Shown piece after piece: positions 49,140-59,679 of a stretch of 64,000 nt of DNA (its first letter is position 1; every line of letters starts with the position of its first letter). This DNA comes from Sphagnum magellanicum (Eukaryota; Streptophyta; Sphagnopsida; Sphagnales; Sphagnaceae). Under the pieces are notes generated by a model that saw nothing but the letters and a program-made list of their open reading frames with translations, did not search any database and was not told the origin of the DNA. Position numbers and translations under genes: made by a program. Location of the stretch: contig CM038914.1 of the NCBI GenBank assembly GCA_021904315.1, positions 9,936,001 through 10,000,000 on the forward strand. Reading direction: 5' to 3'.

Positions 49140-50785
49140 AAATTGAAAGATTATAATTTTTTTTTAAACACCAAAAGCAAAAGAACAAGGAAGAAAACAT
49201 GAAGAGGAGGAAGAAAACATTTGTGATATTTTGTGCCAATTCTTTTGAAGAAAATTTTAAAACCTTCTCTATTTTTAAATCCCATATCTTTTTCATTTTT
49301 AGTCCATTTTAAGTGATCTAAAAACCTATGATTATGGATATAAAATACCTTTTTATCCTCTGAATGCAACGAAACAATAATAACAAAATTATTTCAACAT
49401 TCAAAATTCTGATATTTTGTTTCAAATATTTTGAAATATTTTTACAAGTAGACCTATGGTACATTATAGTTACACTTTAGTTGATATTAAACATTGAATT
49501 AACCTCAAATGGTTAACTCTAGTTTAACGAAGCCTAAACACCATGTAATAAAAATTGTAGTTGCAATTTAATTGATATTTTGTCTCAAATGTTTTGAAGA
49601 AAAAACTTAAAACCCTTTCTAGTTTCAAACCCCATATCTTTCTCATTTTTAATGTTTTTTTAATGATCTAAAAACCCATGGGTGTATCAATTAGATATTT
49701 ACAAGACCTTTTTCAAATCCAAATGCAACAAAGCAATGAAAAAATAAATTAATATCAAAATCCAAAATTACAATTTAATTTCAACTAAGGTAAATAAACC
49801 TACCACTATACATTTAAGATTTCAAAGGAAGTTGACTTCTTACACATTGTTCTTTTTTTTGTTGTTAAAATAAATTTTGTAACCTTCCATTTGACACTTC
49901 CAATGCTACAAAAAAACGTTCAATTTGGTCAAATAATGAAAAGATATGGGTTGTTTTAGGCAATGGGGTTCATGTTTGGTGATAGATTTGTTAAAATAGT
50001 TTCAAATTTTGAAATTAAATTGTTTTGTCATTGTTTAATGACATTTGGATTTCAAAGAAGTTTTGTAGATCTTTAGTTAGCACACCCATAACTTTTTAAA
50101 TCGCACAAAAGAAATTTAAAATGAAAAAAAATGGGTTTTCAAACTAGAAAGGTTTAAAGTTTTTTTTAAAAAACATTTCAAACAAAATAGCACAATTTTG
50201 GATTTTGAAATTAAACTTTTTTCTCATTCTTTTGCTACATTTGAATTTCAAAGAGGTATTATAGATCGCTAGTTGGTGCACCCATAGTTTTCTAAATTGT
50301 TCAAAATGAACTTATAATGAAAAAGATATGGGGTTTCAAACTAGAGAGGTTTAAAGTTTTTTTTCAAAACATTTGAGACAAAATATCACAGTTTTGAAAT
50401 TTGATATTAAACTATTTTTCATTGCTTTATTACATTTGAAGATCCAAAAGATATTGTAGATCGCTAGTTGGTGCACCAATAGCTTTTTAAATCTCTCAAA
50501 ATGGACCTAAAATGAAAAGAAAAATGGGGTTTCAAACTAGAGAGGTTTAAAGTTTATTCACAAAACATTTGAAACAAAAATCACAGTTTTAAATTTTGAG
50601 ATTAAAATATTTTCTCATTGTTTTGTTGCATTTGGAATTTTAAATTTTTTTGTAAATTACTAATTGGCACACCCATAGCTTTTTAAATCACTCAAAACAG
50701 ACTTACAATGGAAAAGATATGAAGTTTCAAACTAGAAACGGTTTTTAAATTTTTATTCAAAACATTTGAAACAAAATATCAACTA
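49140..50785. repeat. Array of about 196-bp repeats, two inverted and four direct copies
   Basis: A landmark CAAACTAGA-AGGTTTAAAG occurs at 50,140, 50,337, 50,533 and 50,728, a 195-197 bp period. A weaker partial unit precedes at 49,920-50,090. Two copies on the opposite strand are centred near 49,270 and 49,620 (CCTTTCTAGTTTCAAACCCC-like). A transcript across the array could fold into long double-stranded RNA. No open frame of note. Confidence 0.8.
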
Positions 50786-50974
50786 GAGTGCAATTATAAT
50801 TTTTATCCCACATTGTTTGTCATAATTTCTAAGTTTGTAAACTACATAATAAAGTTGGTGCACTAAGTGTTTTCAAAAGGTGAAGTTGGCACTTAAAAAC
50901 AAATTAATAATAAAGGTTTGACCTTGAAAGCCATGTGGTGAAAAAAAGGATTATCTAAAATCTATTTATCTACC

Positions 50975-51130
50975 TTAAGCCTAAGTAACATTATGGTCTA
51001 CTTATTTACCTAGGCCTTCCTACCTACCTAGGTTTAGGTTAGGGAGGTCTATATAAATAGGTAGGCCTAGTAGCTAGATACCTATCTATTTATTTATAGG
51101 TGGACCTACATACCTAGACTTAAGTCTACA
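50975..51130. repeat. CCTA/TAGG-rich patch
   Basis: TACCTACCTAGG, TAGGTAGGCCTAG and similar words, directly after the 196-bp repeat array. Confidence 0.6.
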
Positions 51131-52389
51131 CATAATTTTAGGTAGGGACATGTGTCAACAAATTATTGTTTAAATTTTTTGCCTAGACATAACTTTGAAT
51201 AAGGCCACATGGCAACAAACTATTGGTTAGACTCTTTGATTGCTTTAGTTGTAATATAGTTGAAATTACAATTTGATGACCTAGTTAGAATGTAATTGAA
51301 ATTTCAACTCATTCTTTGATGATGTCATGGTTTATTAGTGCATGAAGTTCATCTAATGGGAGGTTACCCCGGATGATAATTCTTGAAGTTGGAAAATAGT
51401 TGAAAATTCAACTCTGAGATTTGGATAAGGTGGATGAGATTCATCCAGAAGTTGAAAATGTTCCATCAACTAAAATGGTTCGTTGCTTTCAACAAAAATC
51501 TTGTCACCTCAATGTTGGTTGAAAAATTGACACATGTAAGTAGGCTTCGATTGTGTTGTGGGTTCAACTCAACATTGTCAATTATTTTGGTAGGTAGTTG
51601 AAAACATCATTTTGAGTTGAAATTTTTTTTACAATTGGAAGTGACATTTTCAACTTCAAAATGTAGTTGAAATGTAATCGAAACCACAGTTGAAAACCTT
51701 GGTTTTTTTCCTAGTGTCAAATGCCTTGCAATAATTTTACATCATAAATCATTTTCTTGATCGTGTAACCCATTTCAAGTGTCCTCCTTTAAAGTCTATT
51801 TCATGTAGCGAATTATTTGGTCAACTAATAGTTCCTATTGGACTTTTAAAATAATTTTTTATTAAGATGAAGTTTTATTGAGACTATATCCATATTTTGT
51901 CCTTACCCTTACCATCTTGAATGTGCCCTTCATTTTCTTTTATTTATATATTAGTTTCAACGTACCCCTTTTTGTTTCATATAATCTTTTACAAGACAAT
52001 GGGGCTAGAAAGCACATTAGATGTAAGTTTTGTTCTTGGAGGTTCTCACTGCCACCAAACATACTCTATCTTATTTTATGGATTGGAATGGGCTCAACGT
52101 GTAAAAAAAGGACTATTACAACATTCTTGGACTATATTCATAACGATAATAATTATTTCTACTCCTTCAACTATCCTAGAATTCACTATACTTAGATATT
52201 TCCGTATTTATACATATGAACATTTGTTCTAGAAATTTTGTTGTGGCTTGTCCGGTTGCTACACAATTATGTAACAACTTCTAAGAAAATCACTAGTGTA
52301 TTTGGAGGGTGGATTTTATTTTTAATCATGCTTTCAAAATGTTCCTTAAAGTAGATACTATAAGGTTTTAAGATCCCAAGGATGGAAGG

Positions 52390-52605
52390 TGTAACCTAAT
52401 TAAATCTCTAAAAGTGAAGGAATTATTTCATAAGGGAGAGAATTATTTCGTAAGGCATTGATTACCTTAGTTATTACATAGTGTAAGTCCCTATTGTTAG
52501 TGAATTACTGTGTAGACATCAGGCTTTGCCCTCGGTGTTCACACAATGAAATAAGGATTTACCATTTACATAACATGTTAATTTAGAAGGTTTTAGTTCG
52601 CAACA
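52390..52605. repeat. Possible solo LTR
   Basis: About 216 bp from TGTAACC to GCAACA, with GCTTTGCCCTCGGTGTTC and AATGAAATAAGG inside, a composition common in plant LTRs. No target duplication and no partner copy seen, so this is tentative. Confidence 0.25.
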
Positions 52606-52703
52606 TTCACACTAACATCTTATTAGGTCTTGTGCATTGTCCTACTTTTTTCATTTAACATAATTAATTAAATGTGCATTTATGAGTTACTTCATTCCAA
52701 CCT

Positions 52704-53016
52704 TGTTAACAAATAGGAGATCTACTCAAGTGCAAACATAAATCTTTATTGAAAGGAAACTACAACATAATGCTCACAACACAAAACACAACATCAAGAA
52801 CTCTCCAAGGTTCTTGTCACATGAAATACACAAACTTGTGTAATGAAGAAAAGAGAGCCAAACCATCAACACCAAGGTATTTAACTAAAAGACTAAATCA
52901 CAAATAACCAAACTAAAATAAGTAACGAAAGTAATTCAACCTTGTGAAAGTAACCTAGTTACTTTCCTATTCCAGTAACTAATGAAACCTAATTAGTTGA
53001 GCTTGAATTCTCAACA
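52704..53016 (-). repeat. 3' LTR of the copia element (complete)
   Basis: On the minus strand it begins TGTTGAGAATTC immediately after the polypurine tract and ends TTGTTAACA. Length is 313 bp. The part from 52,704 to 52,866 matches the truncated 5' LTR at 58,527-58,689. It contains AATAAAG, a likely poly(A) signal for the element's transcript. Confidence 0.9.
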
Positions 53017-54713
53017 CCCCCCCTCAAGCTCAAACCCATTTTTAGTACACCAAGCATTTTTCTAAACTTCCTTAGCTTGTCTGTACCTAAAGCCTTTGTG
53101 AAAATGTCAACAACTTGATTTTCAGTACTAACATGAATGAGGTCAATTTCTTTTGTTAGAATTTTTTTTCTTATAAAGTGGTAGTGTACCTCAATGTGTT
53201 TTGTCCTAGCATGATAGACCGAGTTGTTAGCAAATAGTATGCTACTAATGTTATCACAATAGATGACAACATGAGCATCCACTAACTGTCCCAAATTTGA
53301 GAGTAATTTTTGTAACCAAATTACTTCACATGTAGCAATCGCTACACCTCTGTATTCTGCCTTCGTGCTTGATAGTGCAACTATTGGTTATTTCTTATTA
53401 CTCCAATTAATAGCACCACTTCCAAAAGAAAACATGAAACCACTGGTTGATCTTCTATCTGAAACATTACTAGCCCAATCAGCATCTGTGTATCCATGTA
53501 CTTGTAACTAGCTTTTGGTTTCATAAAAAATTCCACACTGTAAGGTATGTTTTATGTACCTCAGTATGCGCCTCACTGCATCATTACATCCAAATGTGGC
53601 TTTCGTGGTGTTTGCATGAATTGACTTATCACTCCAATTACATAACTCAAATCTACCCTTGTGATGGTCATGTAAATCAAACTCCCCACTATGCGTCTAT
53701 ACATAGTGGTATCCTCCACGAGCTCTCCTTCATTTGCACTTAACTTCACATTTTGCTCCAATGGAATTGAAATGGGTTTACAACTCGTCATCCCATATTC
53801 AGACAATTTGTTCAAGGCATATTGCCTTTGTAGTAACCATATCCCTTTAGGGGAATGGATTACCTCAATGTCGAGGAAATAACGCAACTCTCCCAAATCC
53901 TTCATCTCAAACTTTTGCTTCAGAAGTTTTTTCAAATCAGAAATGTCTACATCACTATCTCCTGTGATAATCAAGTCATCAACATAGATGATTATGACTA
54001 TAATCCCATGATCTGTCTTTTTCACATATAGTGAAAAATCTGCATCAGATGTTTGAAAATCCACTTGTGACAAGATACTCACCAATCTTCTCTGACCAAG
54101 CTCTAGGTGCTTGCTTCAAGCCATACAAAGCTTTCTTCAACCTACAAACCAAATTAAGATGTGTTTGGTCCACATAACCTGGTGGTTGTTCCATGTACAC
54201 TTCTTCATGTAAATCTCCATGAAGAAAATCATTCTTTACATCCATTCGATGTAAAGACCATCCTTTTGCTGCTACCATAACAATGATTGCTCTTACAGTT
54301 GTCATTTTGGCAACTGGACTATAGGTCTCCTCATAATCTATGCCATACGTTTGGGCATAACCTTTGGCAACCAATCTTGCTTTGTATATGCTCACAGATC
54401 CATCTGCATTGTGTTTGACTTTGTACACCCATTTGCATCCAATTGCTTTCTTGTCCTCTAGTAAAGCTACCAATTCCCAAGTAGCATTTGCATCCAAAGT
54501 CGCCATTTCTTCATCCATAGCATTGTCCCATTTAGAGTTTCCAATCGCTTGTTCAAAACAAGTGGGTTCAACCTCTTGTATAACTCTCACCATGTATGCA
54601 TAATGATGAGCTACAAAGCCATCATATGTGAGTATTTGTATAGGGTACTTGACTCGTGTGGATCTTCGTATTCCACTGTTGTTGTCAGGTGTTTTCAAAG
54701 CTTTCTTAACCAT
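52989..54713 (-). pseudogene. Copia reverse transcriptase and RNase H, broken
   Basis: RT begins with WDNAMDEEMATLDANATWEL and GCKWVYKVKHNADGS. It passes through VAKGYAQTYGIDYEETYSPV and YGLKQAPRAW, then frameshifts at about 54,060. The second fragment keeps the catalytic YVDDLIITG, then KFEMKDLGELRYFL. RNase H pieces follow at 53,570-53,290, with a stop inside the frame. The last fragment has HIEVHYHFIRKK and VVDIFTKALGTDKLRKF and ends in the PPT. RT is the best preserved domain. Most breaks are single-base. Confidence 0.92.
53017..53031 (-). other. Polypurine tract (PPT) of the copia element
   Basis: The minus strand reads GAGCTTGAGGGGGGG directly before the TG start of the 3' LTR. This is the primer site for plus-strand DNA synthesis, and its position fixes the LTR boundary. 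It overlaps the end of the pol frame (GLSLRGGVEN). Confidence 0.88.
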
Positions 54714-55105
54714 TCAAGCTCCAAGAGTAGTAACTGAAGTGATTCTTGATTCTTCACCCTCACTCTTTTCTAACTCACTCAATTCACTATCTACATGAAA
54801 AATTTTAGATGATTTTGAAAACTACCACGTACAATGTTTGAAGATCTTAATCTTCCTTTCCATGGAGTGCTACTAGACCCACTAATTGAAGATTCTTGTG
54901 CTCCATTAATTAATTGTGATTCTTGTTCCACATTTGACGAAACATCACCATTTCTTGCTTCTCCATCTTCTGCTACCTTCAGTGGTGATTACTAACTAGC
55001 CATCTCATCAAACACAACATCTCTACTCACTTGTAACTTCCGAGTGGAAGGATTGAAACATTTATATCCTTTTTGTTCTAAGGAATATCCAATGAAAATA
55101 CACTT

Positions 55106-56315
55106 CTAAGCTTTTGGGTCTAGTTTTGATCTCTTCTCCTCATGAACATGCACGTATGCAATGCAACCAAACACTCTGAGGTGTGAAACATCGGGTTTCT
55201 TGCCTGTGAATTTTTCTTCAGGTGTCATGCTATGAACTACCGCTGTGGGTGTTCGATTCATGATATAGACTGCAGTTGCTACCGCTTCAGCCCAAAAATA
55301 ATTTGGCAAATTCTTCTCATTCAACATGGCACGTGTTATTTCTGCAATGTGCCTATTTTTCCTTTCAGCAACTCCATTCTGTTGTGGGGAGAACTACATG
55401 AGTATTTCCTTTGAATCCCATACTCCTTCAAGTACTCACTAAATTCATTTGAAAAATACTCTGCCCCTCCATCGGACCTTAGGCACTTGATGCTCACACC
55501 CTTCTCCTTCTCCACCATTGCTTTGAAATTCAAAAAATGTTGAAACACTTCACCTTTGTGTTTCATGAAGTAGACCCACACCTTGTGTGGTCATCAATGA
55601 AACTCACATAGTACTTGCATCCTCCAATGGATTTTGTCTTCGTGGTCCACACATATGAGTGGATAATTTCCAAAGGTTTGGAACTTACATGAGTTGTTTG
55701 AATTGAGAATGGATGCCTAGCTTGCTTCCCCAATTGATATGCTTCACAAACCTCTGACATCACCTCTTCTGCTCCAAATTTGGGAAGACCCCTAACAAGT
55801 TTTTGTTTCTCCATGAGCTTAAGACGTTGGAGATTAACATGGCCAACTCGCTTGTGCCAAATTCCAATGTCTCCAACTCCTTTTCCATGTGTGAATAACA
55901 TGGAATTCACCTCAGGCATGTTCACATCTAAGGTGAACATTCGTCCATTCCTTTCCCCTTTTGCAATCAATTTGCCTTGGTTTTTCATGTCTTCCACAAA
56001 ATATCCATTTGGGTTGAATGTCACTTGTAAACCTTATTCCACCATCTGGCCTACGGAGACCAAATTTTTTGTTATGGTTGGAACATGAAGTACATCTTTC
56101 AGGTACTTTGTTTGCCCATCTTGCATGGACAATGGCACCTTGCCAATTTGTGTGATGGGATGTGTAACGTCATCACCAGTTTCCACAAACCTTGGTGTCT
56201 TCAAATCCTTTGTGTCTCTAAACCATTCTCCATGACTAGTCATGTGGTTTGAAGTTCCAGAATCCACATACCATACATTGTTATCTGATACACCTCCTAT
56301 CATTGAATTTGCCAT
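55106..56315 (-). pseudogene. Copia protease, pre-integrase and integrase, broken
   Basis: Starts with the aspartic protease motif WYVDSGTSNHMT at about 56,270. Next comes the gag-pre-integrase HHCC region (IWHKRVGHVNLQRL), whose last cysteine pair reads C-E-A-Y, one Cys lost. The integrase core follows with KYYVSFIDDHTR and LRSDGGAEYFSNEF. The first catalytic Asp is replaced (HSYVWT), while Asp in RSDGG and the later Glu remain. Frames change at about 56,030, 55,570 and 55,330. The C-terminal part has YFWAEAVATAVYIMNR and LRVFGCIAYVHV, typical of plant copia integrase. Non-functional. Confidence 0.9.
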
Positions 56316-56356
56316 GTGTTACATCACAAATAGTTGTTCATCACCTTGATTGTTAG

Positions 56357-57282
56357 TTAATGCATAATTCCCTTGTTGCAGTTTTCCATTTCGTGCATCA
56401 TGCTCCCTTTGATAATAATTATTTGCCATGTGCCCAAGTTTCCTGTAGTAGTAACAATTTGAATCGATATTTGGTTGTTGACCTCGATGACTTCCACCAC
56501 GACCTCCACGACTTCCTCGACTTCCTCTTCCTCCAAAATTTCCTCATCCACTTCCATGAGCTTGACCTTCATGTTGATGATGTCCACCATGCGAACTTCC
56601 GTGTCAACCTCGAAATGAAATTTTACCACCTCTACCTCTACTTTTATTGGTATTTATGTAGAAAACACTTTCTTGTGATCCTCCATTGGAAGTACCAACA
56701 ATTCTCATTTCTTCACTTATAAGTAGTGTTATTAACTCTTGGAAGTTGGAAAATGTTTCTCGAATTGCAATTGAAGTAAGGAACTGGCTATAGTCTTTTC
56801 CAAGTCCATTTAAGGTGACGGCCACTAAATCTTCATCATATACAGGGGCTCCTATAAATGCAATAACATCTGCAAGGTTTTTCACTTTTGTGGAATAGTC
56901 ATTGATGTTCATTTTGTTTTTTTATAGATTATGCAACTCTTGCTTGAGTTGCATTTTACGGGCTTGTGTATTGGTGCTATGCATCTTCACCAATGTATCC
57001 CAAGCTTGTTTGGGTGATTTTGCATTTTGAATATGCATAATCATGGAATTGGACACTCATAAAAAGCCAATACAAGATTTTCTTTGCTTTTTCATGCCAA
57101 GTTTTATTGGCTTGAATTTGTTGTTGTGTGGGGTTTTCTGGGAGAGGAGATTCTTTCTCATCACCAGTTATGAATTCCCAATAGCCTTTCCCCATCAAGA
57201 AATTCATAATCCTAAATTTCCACACTTGGAAATTGTTCTTATCTAGTTTCTCAATTGCAATTTGAAAAAGACCGTCCACCAT
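56357..57282 (-). pseudogene. Copia gag (capsid and zinc knuckle), broken
   Basis: The gag start is an ATG at 57,282 (VDGLFQIAIEKL), followed by the usual W-KF-I--FL-GKGYWEF capsid pattern. A frame break lies between about 56,977 and 56,912. The reading then continues with KVKNLADVIAFIGAPVYD and LNGLGKDYSQFLTSI. The basic Arg/Gly-rich stretch is shifted out of frame near 56,600. The CCHC zinc knuckle at about 56,455-56,415 reads C-Y-Y-Y-R-K-L-G-H-M-A-N-N-Y, so two of three cysteines are now tyrosine. Gag would package element RNA, but this copy cannot. Confidence 0.88.
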
Positions 57283-58514
57283 TTCTCAAGGCACCACTCA
57301 ATGTCTTCTTGGGGTTTCATAATGATTTTAATTCCTTCCTTGGGTTTCTGGGATTAGGGTTAGGGTTTTCCTTCCTTAGGTTTCTAGGATTAGGATTAGG
57401 GTTAGGGTTGAACAAGATGGACCTTGCATATGTATGTATGTATGTTTTAAATATTATACAAAATTCTATACTATACATAAGTTTTACGTATAGGTACGTA
57501 TCTCATATAATATTTCGTATGGTATTAAGTACATGATTACATACCACATTTTTGTATGAAGGTCTTGATAATGTATTTGCACCTCCCAATCTTCAAACTC
57601 CTTCCTTCAAGTTCTCCCAAGTTGTATTTGTTGCACTTCAAAACTTTGCTTTGATATCTTCTCAAAACAAACTTATATCATAGCAACTTTGCAAAGCTAC
57701 ACCTCTCACATATGACCTTGGATCAATCTGAAATTTTGGTGAAACATGAACAACTATGTCTACTACCATCTCTCAAAATTTCAGCTCATTTAACTTCATA
57801 AAATGAGAGATCTTGTTACTTCCTTGAAATCACCTCAAACTAGGACCTGAACACAAAATGGCTTACAACTCGCTCTCAGCAACTCCAAACTCCTTGAAAT
57901 TTTGGGAGACACATTAGATATATGTATTTTATATTTTTTCAAAATTTCAGCTCTATTAATATGACCACAAAAAGTTATCACTTTCAAAAGAAACTAACTT
58001 CAAAACTAAAACTAAAACTTTAAATGTTTGGATATTTCTCAATATAGATTCAAATGACATGAAATTTCTCACACATATATTACTATATGATCTATAAAAT
58101 CCCAAAGCTGCAAATCCAAAAAAGCTCAAACAAAGGAGATATGACCAAAAAACCAAATCTAGCACAAAGTTTTCAAAAGCTCATAACTCTCACAAAACAT
58201 ATCTTTTTCTTTTGAAAATTTGAGAATATAAGAGTTTTATAATCTTTTATAATCCCTCCAAGTTTCATTCCAAGATCTTTTCACAGTAGATCTAGATCTA
58301 GATTTAAAGATCTGACTTCCACAACCCTTGATATGTTGATCTCCTTCTCACCTCTCCTCTTTTCTTTTCTTTTCATTTTCTTCACATTCTTTCCTTTCCC
58401 CATTTCTCTTTTGCACTTGAAAAACTCCTATGATATTACTAGAAACTTTCAAGCTCTAGTTCTAGAGACTTTCTAACTCTAAATCTCTTTTAACTTTCTC
58501 ATTCAACAACCTAA
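57283..58514 (-). other. 5' leader of the copia element
   Basis: About 1.2 kb between PBS and gag start without a long open frame. It contains short interstitial TTAGGGTT-like runs near 57,355-57,410 and repeated AAATTTCAGCTC blocks. The length is large for a copia leader, so some of it may be captured sequence. Confidence 0.6.
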
Positions 58515-58523
58515 GCTCTGATA
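58515..58523 (-). other. Primer binding site (PBS) of the copia element
   Basis: The minus strand reads TATCAGAGC a few bases inside the 5' LTR. This is the plant copia PBS complementary to initiator tRNA-Met. It sets the inner edge of the truncated 5' LTR. Confidence 0.88.
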
Positions 58524-58526
58524 CGA

Positions 58527-58689
58527 AGTTAACAAATAGGACATCTACTCAAGTGCAAACATAAATCTTTATTGAAAGGAAATTACAACATGATGTTCAC
58601 AATACGAAACATAACATCAAAAACTCCTCAAGGTTCTTATCACATGAAATACACAAACTTGTGTAATGAAGAAAAGAAAACCAAACCAT
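58527..58689 (-). repeat. Truncated 5' LTR of the copia element
   Basis: 163 bp matching 52,704-52,866 of the 3' LTR. Homology stops abruptly after CCAAACCAT (plus strand). The remaining 150 bp, including the LTR promoter start, are absent, replaced by unrelated coding-like sequence from 58,690 on. The break is a deletion or recombination point. Confidence 0.88.
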
Positions 58690-58739
58690 GGACATTTACA
58701 CACAATTGAAGAAAGGCAATTTTTGTGACAATTTTTAAG

Positions 58740-59040
58740 CACCTTGGTTATTCATTGACCATCAACTCTCCTATATTAATCTTCAACCCTCTACCACCCA
58801 AATTTGGGAACACCATACCTATTTAACATGGGCAAATAACAAAACTTCCTCTCGTGTTGGTGAGTTTTTTCTTTCATTACAAAGCTCAAAAAATCTTTGA
58901 ATGAAGGCTTGAATGAAGGTCGAAAAACATGGGACGGGCATTACAAGGGTGAGAAAGAAGGAACAAGGTGTCCCCTACAACATAAACATGTATATTTTTT
59001 GGTTTAGAAGGCTTTAGGTAGGAGAACTAACAAGGTCACA
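58740..59040 (+). pseudogene. Unidentified coding-like relic
   Basis: One frame reads TYLTWANNKTSSRVGEFFLS, then after stops MKVEKHGTGITRVRKKEQG and VPYNINMYIFWFRRL. It looks like former protein sequence with stops at likely Trp and Gln codons. No family recognised. It begins where the truncated copia LTR ends. Confidence 0.35.
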
Positions 59041-59510
59041 AACTAGTTCAATATGTAATGATGTTTAAGAGTTACATGTGATTTAAAAAGATAGGTTAGT
59101 TTAAGGGATGGGGTTACATGTTGAACTATTGCAAGACATAATTAAGAATTAATTTCAATTGTCAATTATTTGTGACCATTTTGCAACAATTGTGGGGGAT
59201 GTGGACATGTGGTAGTGGAATGTCAATCAAATCTTACATAGTAGCTTGGGGGCTTTGATGACAACAATGAGTTCCTCGATCATGAAAGGAAAAAACTGCA
59301 TATTATGATGAGAGGAACAAGGTTGACTAATGTGATGTGTTGTGCACTACTAGATTGGCAACTAATAATATTAAAATTAACAAAGTCACACACATGTAAA
59401 CAGGCACATAAATAGTTTGTGATTTTTTTGGGTTTGCTTTGGATTTGGATTCTTCTAGTTTTCATGTGAATACATTTTATTTTATTTTGAAACACAACAA
59501 CATAACTAAC

Positions 59511-59674
59511 CTAGCAAACATCGGGATCCCCAAATCAAGCTCATTGGTAGAAGGTTGATAGGAAATAATACAATTTGTAACATGAAAGATGAAACTCTGA
59601 AGCCACACCTTGAGGCACACAAAATAATTGGAACTTTGTTTACAATGAATTGGGTTCATACCACAAACCAAATC
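59511..59674 (-). pseudogene. Splice-bounded exon of an unidentified gene
   Basis: 164 bp, fully open: DLVCGMNPIHCKQSSNYFVC, LKVWLQSFIFHVTNCII, SYQPSTNELDLGIPMFAR. It starts after TTTTTTGTAG and ends at GCTAG|GTTAGT. A second block on the same strand starts at 59,295 after AATATGCAG with FFPFMIEELIVVIKAPKLLC and soon meets a TGA. The two do not join in phase without a T-run slip, so the gene is probably dead. Family unknown. Confidence 0.45.
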
Positions 59675-59679
59675 CTACA

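Larger units (their letters stand above)
52704..58689 (-). mobile_element. Ty1/copia LTR retrotransposon, degenerate, 5' LTR truncated
   Basis: A nearly full-length copia-type element on the minus strand in the canonical order LTR-PBS-gag-protease-integrase-RT-RNase H-PPT-LTR. The 3' LTR (52,704-53,016) is 313 bp and starts TG and ends CA. The 5' LTR (58,527-58,689) keeps only the 163 bp next to the PBS. Over those 163 bp the two LTRs differ at about 14 sites by eye, mostly transitions, so the insertion is not recent. The coding region is split over several frames and carries lost zinc-knuckle and integrase residues, so it cannot move on its own. No target-site duplication can be assessed because the 5' end is missing. 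Confidence 0.95.

Noticed and set aside
51878..52232. Plus-strand frames of about 105 codons, one with RKHIRCKFCSW resembling a BED finger
   Set aside because: Only a C-x2-C is present without the His pair or any transposase motif; too weak to call.
56360..56722. 120-codon plus-strand frame rich in His and Leu
   Set aside because: Antisense of the copia gag region; His/Asp/Leu content mirrors the Gly/Glu/Val-rich sense sequence.
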